A DNA stretch of 12,663 bases from Lentisphaeraceae bacterium (GCA_004551905.1 SFPL01000055.1:1-12663), one strand, 5' to 3'; numbered from the stretch's first letter, positions 1 to 7,250 are shown. Notes: a model not told the origin generated them from the sequence alone. Numbers and translations are program-made.

Positions 1-48
1 CGGCAAAAGTCAAGGGGGAATCTGCAAAAAAGTCAAAATATGCAGGAC

Positions 49-79
49 GGGCCGGGATGGCGCGACGCCATCCCGGCCC
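49..79 (-). terminator. Strong hairpin, probable terminator of the MATE gene
   Basis: A perfect 14-bp inverted repeat (arms 49-62 and 66-79) encloses a 3-nt loop. It lies 26 bp beyond the stop codon of the leftward MATE gene. Read leftward, the stem is followed by T-rich sequence (TATTTTGACTTTTTT). The T run starts about nine bases after the stem rather than directly, so this is not a textbook intrinsic terminator. Its position and stability still make termination or 3'-end protection the best reading. It could also serve a rightward-ending gene outside the window. Confidence 0.65.
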
Positions 80-105
80 TGTGGACAAAGGTCGCCTCCT
101 ACGGC

Positions 106-1491
106 CTACCTGTGCGAAGAATTAGGGATTTGTAATCCGTGTACGGAATCGACACGCGCCGGGACGGTGTCGAACCGCCCTTTAAACCGCAGAGTCCAGC
201 TGCCGCGGCGCCAGCGGATAAACGAGCCGATGCAGATGACGACCACGTAGACAACCATCGTCCCCCACAGGGCCGGCATGGTGTTGTGCCAGTGGCGCAC
301 GGCGAAGACGAGCGGCAGCCAGAATAGGAACGCCGTCACCAGCATCCAGGTCATCACGAAGTGGGTGTCTCCCGCGCCCTTGAGAGCGCCGGAGACGATC
401 ACGTCCGCCGCGTCGAACACCTGCCAGGCCGCCATGATGAGGAGCAGCACGAACCCGAGGCGCATGAACTCCTCCGTCCGCTCGCCGGCCTGCGAGGCGA
501 AGATGGAGAGGATCGGTCCGGAGCAGACCACCACCACGAGCGAAAGCGCAGCGACAAGACCCACGCCGAGGAGAATCGTCCGCCGCGCGTCCGCGCGCGC
601 CGCGGCGAGGTCGCCGCGGCCGATTGCCTGCGCGACCAGGGTGGAGGCGCCGATCGAGAACCCCTCCATCGGCGCGAAGAGGAGGTAGTTCACCGTGAAG
701 CAGGCGTTGGACGCGGCGAGCTCCAGCTCGCCCACGCCGCCGGTCACGAACACGAAAATGGTGAACGAGAGGATGTTGAGCACCGTGTAGGCGCCGGACG
801 GGACTCCGAACCGAAGCATCCGCCCGACCTGGCGGCGCACGCCGGCGAAGGAGGTGGGGTCCCCTTCCCGGCGCATCTCCCGCTCGGCGGCGAAGCCGAG
901 CGCGACCGCCTGGGCGAACATGGACGCGACCGTCGCCGCCGCCGCGCCGGCGATCCCCCAGCCGCAGACAAAGATGAGCACCGGGTCGAGCACGATGTTG
1001 AGCGCGTTGCCGGCGAGGTTCACCCAGAAGACAGGCCGGGTGCGGCCGCGGCCGGTGAAGTACGACGCCGCCGCCATCTGCAGATAGACCGCGAACGCGC
1101 CCGCCATCGTGATCGTGAAGTAGTCCCGCTCCAGCGCCAGCGCCTGCGGACCTGGCGCGGCCAGCGCAAGCAGATGCCGGCCGAGCGGCACGAGCGGCAG
1201 CGAGAGGAGCGCGGAGGCGAACGCGACGAACTTCGCCGCGCGGTAGATGTCGCGGCACTGCTCGTGGTCGCTCGCGCCGTGGCCGACGCCGACCAGCACC
1301 GAGGAGTAGCCGACGACGGACTGGAAGAAGCCCGCGAAGATCCACATCAGCATCCCGGCCGGCAGCACCGCCTCGAGCGCAGCGAGCGAACTGTGCGCGA
1401 GATAGGCGCGGTCGACGAACTGCATGACCGCGTTGTTCACCATCCCGAGCGCCAGCGGCCACACGAGACGGACTATCTCCGCATACGGCAT
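106..1491 (-). CDS. MATE family multidrug/Na+ (H+) antiporter
   Basis: Inner-membrane efflux protein of the multidrug and toxin extrusion family, which exports cationic drugs or metabolites in exchange for Na+ or H+. The 461-residue product has about twelve hydrophobic segments in two similar halves. It shows the family's N-terminal 'P-L-A-L' and V-D-R segment and the end-of-half-one motif LDPVLIF near residues 168-174, followed by a GWGIAGAA-type turn. Length is normal for the family. The frame stays open further upstream. A promoter at 1534-1551 rules out far-upstream starts, leaving ATG at 1521 (about 6 nt after the predicted transcript start) or ATG at 1491. I chose 1491 because AGGGGCGG lies a few bases before it. 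It is divergent from the ComEC-like gene. Substrate cannot be told. Family assignment is firm; the start is uncertain. Confidence 0.9.
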   Translation of the reverse strand: MPYAEIVRLVWPLALGMVNNAVMQFVDRAYLAHSSLAALEAVLPAGMLMWIFAGFFQSVVGYSSVLVGVGHGASDHEQCRDIYRAAKFVAFASALLSLPLVPLGRHLLALAAPGPQALALERDYFTITMAGAFAVYLQMAAASYFTGRGRTRPVFWVNLAGNALNIVLDPVLIFVCGWGIAGAAAATVASMFAQAVALGFAAEREMRREGDPTSFAGVRRQVGRMLRFGVPSGAYTVLNILSFTIFVFVTGGVGELELAASNACFTVNYLLFAPMEGFSIGASTLVAQAIGRGDLAAARADARRTILLGVGLVAALSLVVVVCSGPILSIFASQAGERTEEFMRLGFVLLLIMAAWQVFDAADVIVSGALKGAGDTHFVMTWMLVTAFLFWLPLVFAVRHWHNTMPALWGTMVVYVVVICIGSFIRWRRGSWTLRFKGRFDTVPARVDSVHGLQIPNSSHR

Positions 1492-1530
1492 TTCGCCGCC
1501 CCTGGTACCGTCCGATTCCATGTTGAAATG

Positions 1531-1551
1531 CGCATTATACCAAATTCCGCC
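1531..1551 (-). promoter_or_regulatory. Extended -10 promoter of the MATE gene
   Basis: On the minus strand TATAAT (1539-1534) is preceded by TGG, giving the extended -10 form TGnTATAAT. It is embedded in GAATTTGGTATAAT. No TTGACA-like -35 lies 16-18 bp upstream. The expected transcript start is near 1527. The same layout recurs at four other sites in the window. The upstream inverted repeat at 1557-1582 covers the position where a -35 would be. Confidence 0.7.
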
Positions 1552-1556
1552 GCGCG

Positions 1557-1582
1557 CGAATCTAAATTCGTCTTTAGATTCG
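1557..1582. repeat. Perfect 10-bp inverted repeat, candidate operator
   Basis: Arms 1557-1566 and 1573-1582 are exact reverse complements (CGAATCTAAA and TTTAGATTCG) around a 6-nt centre. The repeat sits between the divergent MATE and ComEC-like promoters and covers the -35 position of the MATE promoter. This fits a dimeric repressor or activator site controlling one or both genes. It could alternatively form a hairpin in a read-through transcript. No regulator gene is present in the window. Confidence 0.55.
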
Positions 1583-1605
1583 CTTAAGGTTCGCTTAAGG
1601 TTCGC
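1579..1605. repeat. 11-bp tandem repeat TTCGCTTAAGG, two and a half copies
   Basis: Exact copies lie at 1579-1589 and 1590-1600, followed by the partial copy TTCGC at 1601-1605. The array overlaps the right arm of the neighbouring inverted repeat. It ends 15 bp before the TATGAT box of the ComEC-like gene, where a -35 element or activator site would lie. The 11-bp period is about one helical turn, so repeated protein contacts on one DNA face are possible. This role is inferred from position only. Confidence 0.6.
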
Positions 1606-1609
1606 AAAC

Positions 1610-1630
1610 GGCGGAAATGCTATGATACGC
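1610..1630 (+). promoter_or_regulatory. Extended -10 promoter of the ComEC-like gene
   Basis: TATGAT at 1621-1626 is preceded by TGC (extended -10) within GGCGGAAATGCTATGAT. This closely resembles the divergent MATE promoter. The box ends 8 nt before the ATG at 1635, so transcription should start within a base or two of the start codon. Confidence 0.6.
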
Positions 1631-1634
1631 ACCA

Positions 1635-2810
1635 ATGAACCTGCTTTACATCTGCGCGGCGCTGTTCGCCGGCGAGTGGTTCGCATCGCTGCGTCCCGCG
1701 GCGTGCGGCTCGTGGCCGCTCTTCGCCATCGCCGCGGCGCTTGCCGCGCTCCTCGGCCACGGCTTCCGTCTGCCAGGCTGGCGCCTTGTCGCCACGACGT
1801 TCGCCGGCGCGGCTCTCTTCTTCCTCGCGGTCGCGCCGCAGGAGGAGGCGCTCAAGCTCTCGCCGTGGCTGCGGGACCGTCCCCGCCGCGCCCGCTCCTC
1901 CGCCGCCGCGGCGCCGCTCCGCCGCGCCTTCTCGCGCCAGGCGGCGATTGGGATCGAGCTGGACGCCGAGGCGTGTGCCGTCAACCGCGCGATCCTGCTC
2001 GGCGAGCGCTGGCGGTTGAAGCCGGAGCTACGGCGCGCCTTCGTGGAGTCGGGCTCGATCCACGTCTTCGCGATCTCGGGGCTCCACGTGATGATCGTCG
2101 CCAGGACCCTGATGGTGCTGCTGATGCTCGCGTTCGTGCCCCAGCGGCTCGCCGGCGCCGCGGCGCTGCCGCCGCTCTGGCTCTACGTCTACATGATCGG
2201 CGCGCCGCCGAGCGCGGTGCGGGCGGCGGCGATGGCGAGCCTCTACCTGCTCGCGCCGGTGTTCTGGCGGCGGTCGGACGCGCTCCGCGCCTGGTCGCTC
2301 ACCTTCCTCGCGGTGCATCTCGCCGACCCGCGGATGGTCGCGGACGTCGGCTGCCGGCTCTCGTTCACGGTGATGCTCGCGCTGATCCTCGCCGTGCGCC
2401 CGGCGGAGCGGCTCGGCAGCCTCTGGGCGAAGGCGCTCTTCTTCTCCTTCGCCGCCTGGGCGGCGGGGGCGCCGATCGCCGCGAACGCGTTCGGCCGCTT
2501 CACCCCCGGCGGCATCGTCGCCAACCTCGCGCTCCTGCCCGCGGCGGCGCTCTCGGTGGCGACTGGCGTCGTCGGCGCGCTCGCGGGCTTCGTCTCCGAA
2601 ACTGCCGCGGCGCACCTCAACAACCTCGCCGCGCTCGTGACGAGGGCGATGACCGGCGTCTCGCGAGCGGTCGCCGATCTCGGCTGGGCGAACTTCGAGG
2701 TGGAGGAATGGGGGCTCGGCGCGTGCGCCGCATGGTACGCCTCGCTCTTGCTGACGCGCGCCTGGATTTGCTATAATTCGCGCACAAAGCAAAATGAACT
2801 GGGGTGGTGA
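1635..2810 (+). CDS. ComEC/Rec2-family membrane protein, short form without beta-lactamase-like domain
   Basis: The 391-residue membrane protein contains the competence domain of ComEC, the inner-membrane channel that takes up single-stranded DNA during transformation. Visible family signatures are HVFAISGLHV (143-152), PPSAVRAAAM (191-200), DVGCRLSF (237-244) and FGRFTPGGIVANLALLP (286-302). Full-length ComEC is usually 700-800 residues, with an N-terminal OB-fold region and a C-terminal metallo-beta-lactamase-like domain. Here the beta-lactamase part is absent and the N-terminal region is short, mostly hydrophobic. The frame is intact and the next gene follows at once, so this is not an obvious frameshift. 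ATG 1635 has no Shine-Dalgarno sequence but lies 8 nt after a TATGAT box, suggesting a leaderless mRNA. DNA uptake is a family expectation, not shown here. Confidence 0.82.
   Translation: MNLLYICAALFAGEWFASLRPAACGSWPLFAIAAALAALLGHGFRLPGWRLVATTFAGAALFFLAVAPQEEALKLSPWLRDRPRRARSSAAAAPLRRAFSRQAAIGIELDAEACAVNRAILLGERWRLKPELRRAFVESGSIHVFAISGLHVMIVARTLMVLLMLAFVPQRLAGAAALPPLWLYVYMIGAPPSAVRAAAMASLYLLAPVFWRRSDALRAWSLTFLAVHLADPRMVADVGCRLSFTVMLALILAVRPAERLGSLWAKALFFSFAAWAAGAPIAANAFGRFTPGGIVANLALLPAAALSVATGVVGALAGFVSETAAAHLNNLAALVTRAMTGVSRAVADLGWANFEVEEWGLGACAAWYASLLLTRAWICYNSRTKQNELGW
2764..2783 (+). promoter_or_regulatory. Extended -10 promoter of the sodium symporter gene, inside the preceding gene
   Basis: TATAAT at 2772-2777 preceded by TGC, within GGATTTGCTATAAT. 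It lies inside the last codons of the ComEC-like gene and about 27 bp before the GTG start of the symporter gene. Predicted transcription start is near 2784, leaving a leader of roughly 20 nt. It suggests the symporter can be transcribed separately although it overlaps its neighbour. Confidence 0.6.
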
Positions 2811-4120
2811 AATTGAGCAATGACGGCACGAGGGCGCGGCTGAAGTCGCGGCTGGGGTTCCTGATGCTGGCGGCGGGATGCGCCGTCGGGCTGGGCAACG
2901 TGTGGAGATTTCCGTTCATGGTCGGCCAGAACGGCGGCGCCGCGTTCGTGCTCGTCTACCTCGCGTTCCTCGTCCTGCTCGGGTTTCCGCTCCTCACCGC
3001 CGAGCTCGCCATCGGCCGCGCGGCGAGAATGGGCATCTCAGGCGCGATGGGGGCGCTTGCCGCGAAGCGCCGCCGGCTCTGGTCCGTCGTCGGCAAGGTG
3101 ATCTTCGCCGGCAACTTCCTCCTGATGATCTACTACACCGACGTCGCCGGCTGGCTGCTCAAGTACTCCGCCGACTACCTCTGCGGTGGCGGCCCGGTGG
3201 AGTTCTCCGCGTTGCTCGGCGACCACGCCGTGTGCTTCGCGAGCCTCTCCGTCGTCGTCGCCGTCGCCGCCGCGATCTGCATCGCCGGCGTGCGCAACGG
3301 CGTCGAGCGCGCCACCAAGTTCATGATGATCGCGCTTTTGGCCATCCTCGGCGTCCTGGCCGCCAAGGCGCTCACCCTTCCCGGCGCGCGCGACGGGCTA
3401 AGGTTCTACCTCTCGCCCGACTGGGCGGCGTTCGCCGCGCATCCCTGGCGGGCGGTCTTCGGTGCCATGGGTCAGGCGTTCTTCACCCTCTCGGTCGGCG
3501 TCGGCTGCATGGCCATCTTCGGCAGCTACGTGGGCCGCGAGCGCTCGCTGGCGTCGGAGACGGCCTGGATCATCACGATCGATACCTTCGTCGCCGTCCT
3601 CTCGGGAATGGTGGTCTTCCCGGCGTGCGCGAGCTACGGGGTCGACGTCACCTCCGGCCCGGGGCTAATCTTCGTCGCCCTGCCCAAGGTGTTCGCCAGC
3701 ATGGCGGGCGGACGGGTCTGGGGGTTCTTCTTCTTCCTCTTCCTCACCCTGGCCGCGCTTACCACCATCGTGGCCGTGTTCGAGTGCATCATCGGCGGAC
3801 TCGTGGACGAGCTCCGGCGCAAGCGGATCTGGATCGCCGTCGCGGTCGCGGTCGCCGTCGCGGCGCTTTCGCTGCCGACCGTGTTCTTCGGCCCGGTCCT
3901 GGGGTGGGAGGACTTCGTCTTCGGGCAGTTCTGGCTGCCGCTCGGGGCGCTGCTCATCTGCGTCTTCGCCGTTTCCAACCATGGCTGGGGATACGGCAAT
4001 TTCGACCGCGAGGCGTCGGCTGGCGCTGGCCTGCGCTTCCCGGCCTTCTTCGGATTCCTCATGAAGTACTTCGTGCCGATCCTCATCCTCGCCACGATGG
4101 CGGCCGGGTTCGCGGGATGA
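2804..4120 (+). CDS. Sodium-dependent transporter, NSS/SNF family (LeuT-like)
   Basis: Inner-membrane Na+-coupled symporter, normally importing amino acids or amine-type substrates. The 438-residue product has about 11 membrane segments, matching the shorter bacterial branch of the family rather than the 12-segment LeuT. Transmembrane segment 1 carries VGLGNVWRFPF (28-38), the unwound Na+/substrate-binding signature, followed by NGGAAF. Segment 6 shows GQAFFTLSVGVGCM (223-236), and GPGLIFVALPKVF (285-297) is also typical. The substrate cannot be predicted. The GTG start overlaps the previous gene by 7 bp. GTG 2807 or TTG 2813 are alternatives, and GGGGTGG at 2801-2807 would favour TTG 2813. 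A promoter lies upstream within the previous gene. A run of alternating Ala-Val codons (3839-3865) lies in a late membrane segment. Confidence 0.92.
   Translation: MVKLSNDGTRARLKSRLGFLMLAAGCAVGLGNVWRFPFMVGQNGGAAFVLVYLAFLVLLGFPLLTAELAIGRAARMGISGAMGALAAKRRRLWSVVGKVIFAGNFLLMIYYTDVAGWLLKYSADYLCGGGPVEFSALLGDHAVCFASLSVVVAVAAAICIAGVRNGVERATKFMMIALLAILGVLAAKALTLPGARDGLRFYLSPDWAAFAAHPWRAVFGAMGQAFFTLSVGVGCMAIFGSYVGRERSLASETAWIITIDTFVAVLSGMVVFPACASYGVDVTSGPGLIFVALPKVFASMAGGRVWGFFFFLFLTLAALTTIVAVFECIIGGLVDELRRKRIWIAVAVAVAVAALSLPTVFFGPVLGWEDFVFGQFWLPLGALLICVFAVSNHGWGYGNFDREASAGAGLRFPAFFGFLMKYFVPILILATMAAGFAG
3839..3865 (+). repeat. Simple 6-bp-type repeat (GTCGCG/GTCGCC) coding Val-Ala
   Basis: Four near-identical hexamers GTCGCG/GTCGCC in tandem encode an alternating Val-Ala run in a membrane helix of the symporter. 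The unit keeps the reading frame, so gain or loss of a copy would change helix length by two residues. There is no sign that it does anything else. Confidence 0.5.
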
Positions 4121-4142
4121 CGCGGTCTGTGCCGCAGTCCGC

Positions 4143-4157
4143 GAATTTTGGTATAAT
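4143..4157 (+). promoter_or_regulatory. Extended -10 promoter of the tRNA (and probably panB)
   Basis: GAATTTTGGTATAAT ends with TATAAT at 4152-4157 preceded by TGG. It is 12 bp upstream of the tRNA, giving a start near 4164 and a short 5' leader for RNase P to remove. No recognisable -35. Nearly the same string precedes the glycoside hydrolase gene on the other strand. Confidence 0.75.
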
Positions 4158-4169
4158 ACACACCTACAC

Positions 4170-4246
4170 GGACCCTTAGCTCAGTCGGTCAGAGCGGGGG
4201 ACTCATAATCCCTTGGTCGTGGGTTCAAGTCCCGCAGGGTCCACCA
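4170..4246 (+). tRNA. tRNA with anticodon CAT, probably tRNA-Ile2 (AUA decoding)
   Basis: Complete cloverleaf with encoded CCA. The acceptor stem is GGACCCT paired with AGGGTCC (7/7), then a GCTC/GAGC D stem, anticodon stem GGGGA/TCCCT, loop CTCATAA (anticodon 4204-4206), and T arm GTGGG-TTCAAGT-CCCGC. A CAT anticodon can be elongator Met, initiator Met or Ile2. The acceptor stem, the ATAATCCCTTGGTCG segment and discriminator A closely resemble bacterial tRNA-Ile2, whose C34 is changed to lysidine by TilS so that it reads AUA and is charged with Ile. The initiator is excluded by the paired first base. Met remains possible. panB begins 30 bp downstream with no terminator between. Confidence 0.95.
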
Positions 4247-4276
4247 GTTTTCCTTTGCTTCGGAGGAGCGCAAGAG

Positions 4277-5056
4277 ATGAAGAAGTGGAACGTCGACCGC
4301 ATCAGGAAGTCCAAGGGCGTGCAAAAGCTCGGCTGCTGCACCGCCTACGACGCCTGCTTTGCCCGCCTCGCGGACGAGGCGGGCGTGCCAATCATCCTTG
4401 TCGGCGACTCTCTGGGGATGAACGCCCTCGGCTACGAGACGACGCTGCCGGTGGAGATGTCCGACACGCTGGCCGCGGTCGGCGCGGTCGCGCGGGCGGC
4501 CAAGGAGGCGCTGGTGGTCGGCGACATGCCGTTCGGCTCCTACCAGTGCGGAGAGGACGACGCCATGCGCAACGCCATCGCGGTGATCAAGGCCGGCGCA
4601 GACGCGGTCAAGCTCGAGGGCGGCGCGTCCGTCGCCCCGCTCATCCGCCGGCTGACCACCGCCGGGATCCCGGTGCTGGCGCACGTCGGGATGACGCCGC
4701 AGAGCGTCAACTCCTACGGCGGCTTCAAGAAGCAGGGCAAGACCCGCGAGGCGGCAGACCAGGTGCTGGCGGACGCGAAGGCGGTCGAGGCGGCCGGGGC
4801 GTTTGCGGTGACGCTCGAGTGCATTCCCTCGGAGCTGGCGGCGGAGATCACCGCGGCGCTAAAGATCGTCACCGTCGGCATCGGCGCCGGCCCCGTCTGC
4901 GACGCGCAGTGGCTGGTGATGCACGACCTCCTCGGGCTCAACGAGAAGGTCCCGTCGTTCGTGAAGAAGTACGCCGACCTCGCCGCGGTGGTGCGCGATG
5001 CATTCGCATCCTACGTCCGCGAAGTCTCCGACGGGACCTTCCCGCCGGCCGAGTAG
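4277..5056 (+). CDS. panB: 3-methyl-2-oxobutanoate hydroxymethyltransferase (PanB)
   Basis: Cytosolic enzyme transferring a hydroxymethyl group from 5,10-methylene-tetrahydrofolate to alpha-ketoisovalerate to give ketopantoate, the first committed step of pantothenate and CoA synthesis. The 259-residue product is full length for the family. The (beta/alpha)8 barrel shows TAYDACFA (22-29), VGDSLGM (42-48), GDMPFGSY (82-89), VKLEGG (111-116), TPQSVNSYGG (140-149), LECIP (180-184), IGAG (202-205) and VMHD (214-217). Metal ligands expected by homology to E. coli PanB are present (D44, D83, E114), and the catalytic glutamate is E181. ATG 4277 follows CGGAGGAG at good distance, the clearest Shine-Dalgarno in the window. 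It lies 30 bp after the tRNA and probably shares its promoter. panC and panD are not adjacent. Confidence 0.97.
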   Translation: MKKWNVDRIRKSKGVQKLGCCTAYDACFARLADEAGVPIILVGDSLGMNALGYETTLPVEMSDTLAAVGAVARAAKEALVVGDMPFGSYQCGEDDAMRNAIAVIKAGADAVKLEGGASVAPLIRRLTTAGIPVLAHVGMTPQSVNSYGGFKKQGKTREAADQVLADAKAVEAAGAFAVTLECIPSELAAEITAALKIVTVGIGAGPVCDAQWLVMHDLLGLNEKVPSFVKKYADLAAVVRDAFASYVREVSDGTFPPAE

Positions 5057-5063
5057 GCCGGCG
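5043..5063. terminator. GC-rich hairpin overlapping the panB stop, between convergent genes
   Basis: Perfect 8-bp inverted repeat: arms CGCCGGCC at 5043-5050 and GGCCGGCG at 5056-5063, 5-nt loop. The loop and right arm include the panB TAG (5054-5056). The convergent TonB-receptor gene ends at 5076. No T tract follows on either strand, so it may be a weak, bidirectional or factor-assisted terminator, or may simply protect the RNA end. Confidence 0.45.
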
Positions 5064-5075
5064 CCGGGAGGAAGC

Positions 5076-7250
5076 TCAGAACCTGCCGCGGAGGCCGATC
5101 TCGAAGGTGCGCGGCTCGCCAGCAAAGCACTCGTAGTAGTGGCGAGAGGTGTCGAAATACTTCTCGCCGAAGATGTTCCTGACGCCAAGGGTGAGGAACC
5201 AGTCGTCGCGCCAGCCGAACTTCGAGAGCGGGACCGACAGGTTGACGTCGAAGACGTGGCTCGGGTCGAAGCGCAGATTCTCGTTCACGAACGCGCCGCG
5301 CATCGTGGCGTAGCTCATCGACCGGAAGCGGTAGCCCATGCCCACCACCACGTCCTCCACCCAGTCGAAACCATGCAGCCGGTAGGACGTGTTGAAGGTC
5401 GCTGCGTGGCGCGGAATGCGCTCGAACTCGCCTGCCATGCCGGACTTGGTGCAGTCCTCGTAGAGCGTGTAGGCGTACATCGCCATCACCGACCAGTTCT
5501 CGGTCACGTCGCCGGAAAGCGACAACTCCACGCCCTTCGAGCGGTTGTGCCCGTCGAACCAGTAGTAGGTCTGGCCGCCAGAGGTCTCGGCGACGGGAGT
5601 GTTCTCCTGCTCGATGTTGAAGTAGGACGCGCTGAACCACAGCTTCTCAAGCGGCCGCACCCGGAAGCCCGCCTCCCACTGCGTCGCGGTCCAGGGGTCG
5701 TCCGGCCGCGTGCCGTCGGAGTTGCGGTAGCCGAGCGTCGGGGTCTGGGTCTGCGAGACGTTGCCGAAGAAGACCAGCCAGTCGAGCGGCTGCACCGTGA
5801 GCCCGCCGCGCGGCGAAAACGCGAAGGCGCGCGCCTCGTCGTAGTGGGTGGTGGTCACGGCGCCGGTCCCGGTGTTGCGCGTGGACTGGGTGTTGTCGTT
5901 CTCCATGAAGTAGTCGTAGCGGATGCCGGCGAGGAGCGTCACCCACCCCCAGCCGAGCGAGTCCTGCACCGTCGCGCCGTAGCGCGAGACCGGACCGCCA
6001 AAGCCGCCGGCGCCGTGGTAGTAGAAGTCCGGCTGGACTACGAACTTGTTTCTGAAGCCGAAAGGCAGCTCCTCAAGCGTGTAGATGGAACGCGTGTAGG
6101 CGGTGTAGCTCTGCTGGAACATGCGGCTTTCGGAGAAACCGGAGGTCATGTACTTCTCGCCGTTGGGCCACCAGCCGGTGTTGCAGTAGTGGAGAAACGC
6201 GCCGATCAGGTTGCCGTTCGCGTCCACCGAATACGAAGTGTACGGCTCGCGGGTGGTCTGCTCCAGGTGCGAGTACATGAACGAGCCGCCGAACTTGAGT
6301 AGCCACTCGTCCGTCACCTGCCAGTCGACCCACGGGTTGACCATCACGCCCTTGTAGGTCGAGCGGTCGGTCTTGCGGCACGACGACTCGTACCAGCCGT
6401 AGCCCGCCGCTGGCGCGCCGCGCCAGACCGGGATGCCGATGTAGCTGGGCGAGTCGGAGTAGACGAACATCGACTTGACGCCGAAGGAAGCCGCGTCGGA
6501 CGGCTTCGCGACGAACGACGGAGCCAGGGTGTACTGCTGGCGCGGGCGCGCACCGTCCTGCGACCCGGCGGCGGTGTAGGCAGGCGAGTAGAAGTCGAGC
6601 GACAGCGGCAGGCGAATCGCCATGATGTCATCGACAAGCACTTCGTTCGCGTCCACCATGCCGCGCTGGCGCCAAGTGTTGCGTCCTATGGACGTGTTCT
6701 CCTGGAAGTTGACCTCGCTGCGGTCGAGGTGTGCGCCCTTGAGATACATGTTCACGGACCCTCCCGCGCCGTTGTTGTTCTGCTGCGCGCCGGCGCCGCC
6801 GGTGAGCGACGCGATCGGACCCTTCACCACCTCGACTCGGTCCATCATGAACGGGTCCATGAAGAGCCCGGCGCCGCGACCGATCGGGACCACCCCGTCG
6901 AACATCGGCTCGGTGCCGCCCATGCCGCGGATGGTGAAGAAGCCCGGCTGACGAACCAGGAGCGAGGTGCCGCCGGTCTCGATGCCCGGCACCCAGCGCA
7001 GGAGGTCGTTGAGGTCGGTCGGGTTGCGCTCGCGGATGAAGTCGGCGGTGAGCGTGTCGACCACCGTCGGCAGCCGCTCCGGCGGCTCGGCGGTGAAGGT
7101 GGCGCCGGACACCGTATCTGGCCGGTACTTGGAAAGCGCGCTCGCCTCGACGGTAACGGTGCCGAGGTCGGCGAAGGTGTTGGTGGACGCGCCGTCTGCG
7201 AGGGCAAGCCCGGCCGCGGCAAAGGCAACGAGGAGAGTCACTGCTTTCAT
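5076..7250 (-). CDS. TonB-dependent outer-membrane receptor, siderophore type
   Basis: Outer-membrane beta-barrel of 724 residues that would import a scarce ligand using energy passed by TonB-ExbB-ExbD. An N-terminal signal peptide (about 1-18, cut after ALA) precedes a possible TonB box, TVTVEA (31-36). The plug domain (about 45-172) carries LRWVPGIETGG (84-94), FTIRGMGG (105-112), MDRVEVVKGP (136-145) and GSVNMYLKG (164-172), all typical. The rest is barrel strands rich in Tyr and Trp, ending RTFEIGLRGRF, with the terminal Phe used for barrel assembly. Plug wording and length resemble ferric-siderophore receptors (FhuA/FpvA class), but no other iron gene is in the window. It starts 32 bp after holB and is probably co-transcribed with it and with the glycosidase pair upstream, so a glycan or other ligand should not be excluded. 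ATG 7250 follows AAGGGC closely. Confidence 0.93.
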   Translation of the reverse strand: MKAVTLLVAFAAAGLALADGASTNTFADLGTVTVEASALSKYRPDTVSGATFTAEPPERLPTVVDTLTADFIRERNPTDLNDLLRWVPGIETGGTSLLVRQPGFFTIRGMGGTEPMFDGVVPIGRGAGLFMDPFMMDRVEVVKGPIASLTGGAGAQQNNNGAGGSVNMYLKGAHLDRSEVNFQENTSIGRNTWRQRGMVDANEVLVDDIMAIRLPLSLDFYSPAYTAAGSQDGARPRQQYTLAPSFVAKPSDAASFGVKSMFVYSDSPSYIGIPVWRGAPAAGYGWYESSCRKTDRSTYKGVMVNPWVDWQVTDEWLLKFGGSFMYSHLEQTTREPYTSYSVDANGNLIGAFLHYCNTGWWPNGEKYMTSGFSESRMFQQSYTAYTRSIYTLEELPFGFRNKFVVQPDFYYHGAGGFGGPVSRYGATVQDSLGWGWVTLLAGIRYDYFMENDNTQSTRNTGTGAVTTTHYDEARAFAFSPRGGLTVQPLDWLVFFGNVSQTQTPTLGYRNSDGTRPDDPWTATQWEAGFRVRPLEKLWFSASYFNIEQENTPVAETSGGQTYYWFDGHNRSKGVELSLSGDVTENWSVMAMYAYTLYEDCTKSGMAGEFERIPRHAATFNTSYRLHGFDWVEDVVVGMGYRFRSMSYATMRGAFVNENLRFDPSHVFDVNLSVPLSKFGWRDDWFLTLGVRNIFGEKYFDTSRHYYECFAGEPRTFEIGLRGRF

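Noticed and set aside
3..36. Two similar short strings GCAAAAGTCAA and GCAAAAAAGTCAA, considered as a repeat array
   Set aside because: Only two inexact copies in an AT-rich 48-bp stretch; no CRISPR-like spacing or further units.
361..1587. Long rightward open frame opposite the MATE gene
   Set aside because: Arginine/histidine/glutamate-rich product with no domain, mirror of a clear membrane protein; typical of GC-rich antisense frames.
4204..4206. CAT anticodon read as initiator or elongator tRNA-Met
   Set aside because: The first acceptor pair is intact, so not an initiator; stem and variable-region sequence fit Ile2 better, though elongator Met is not fully excluded.
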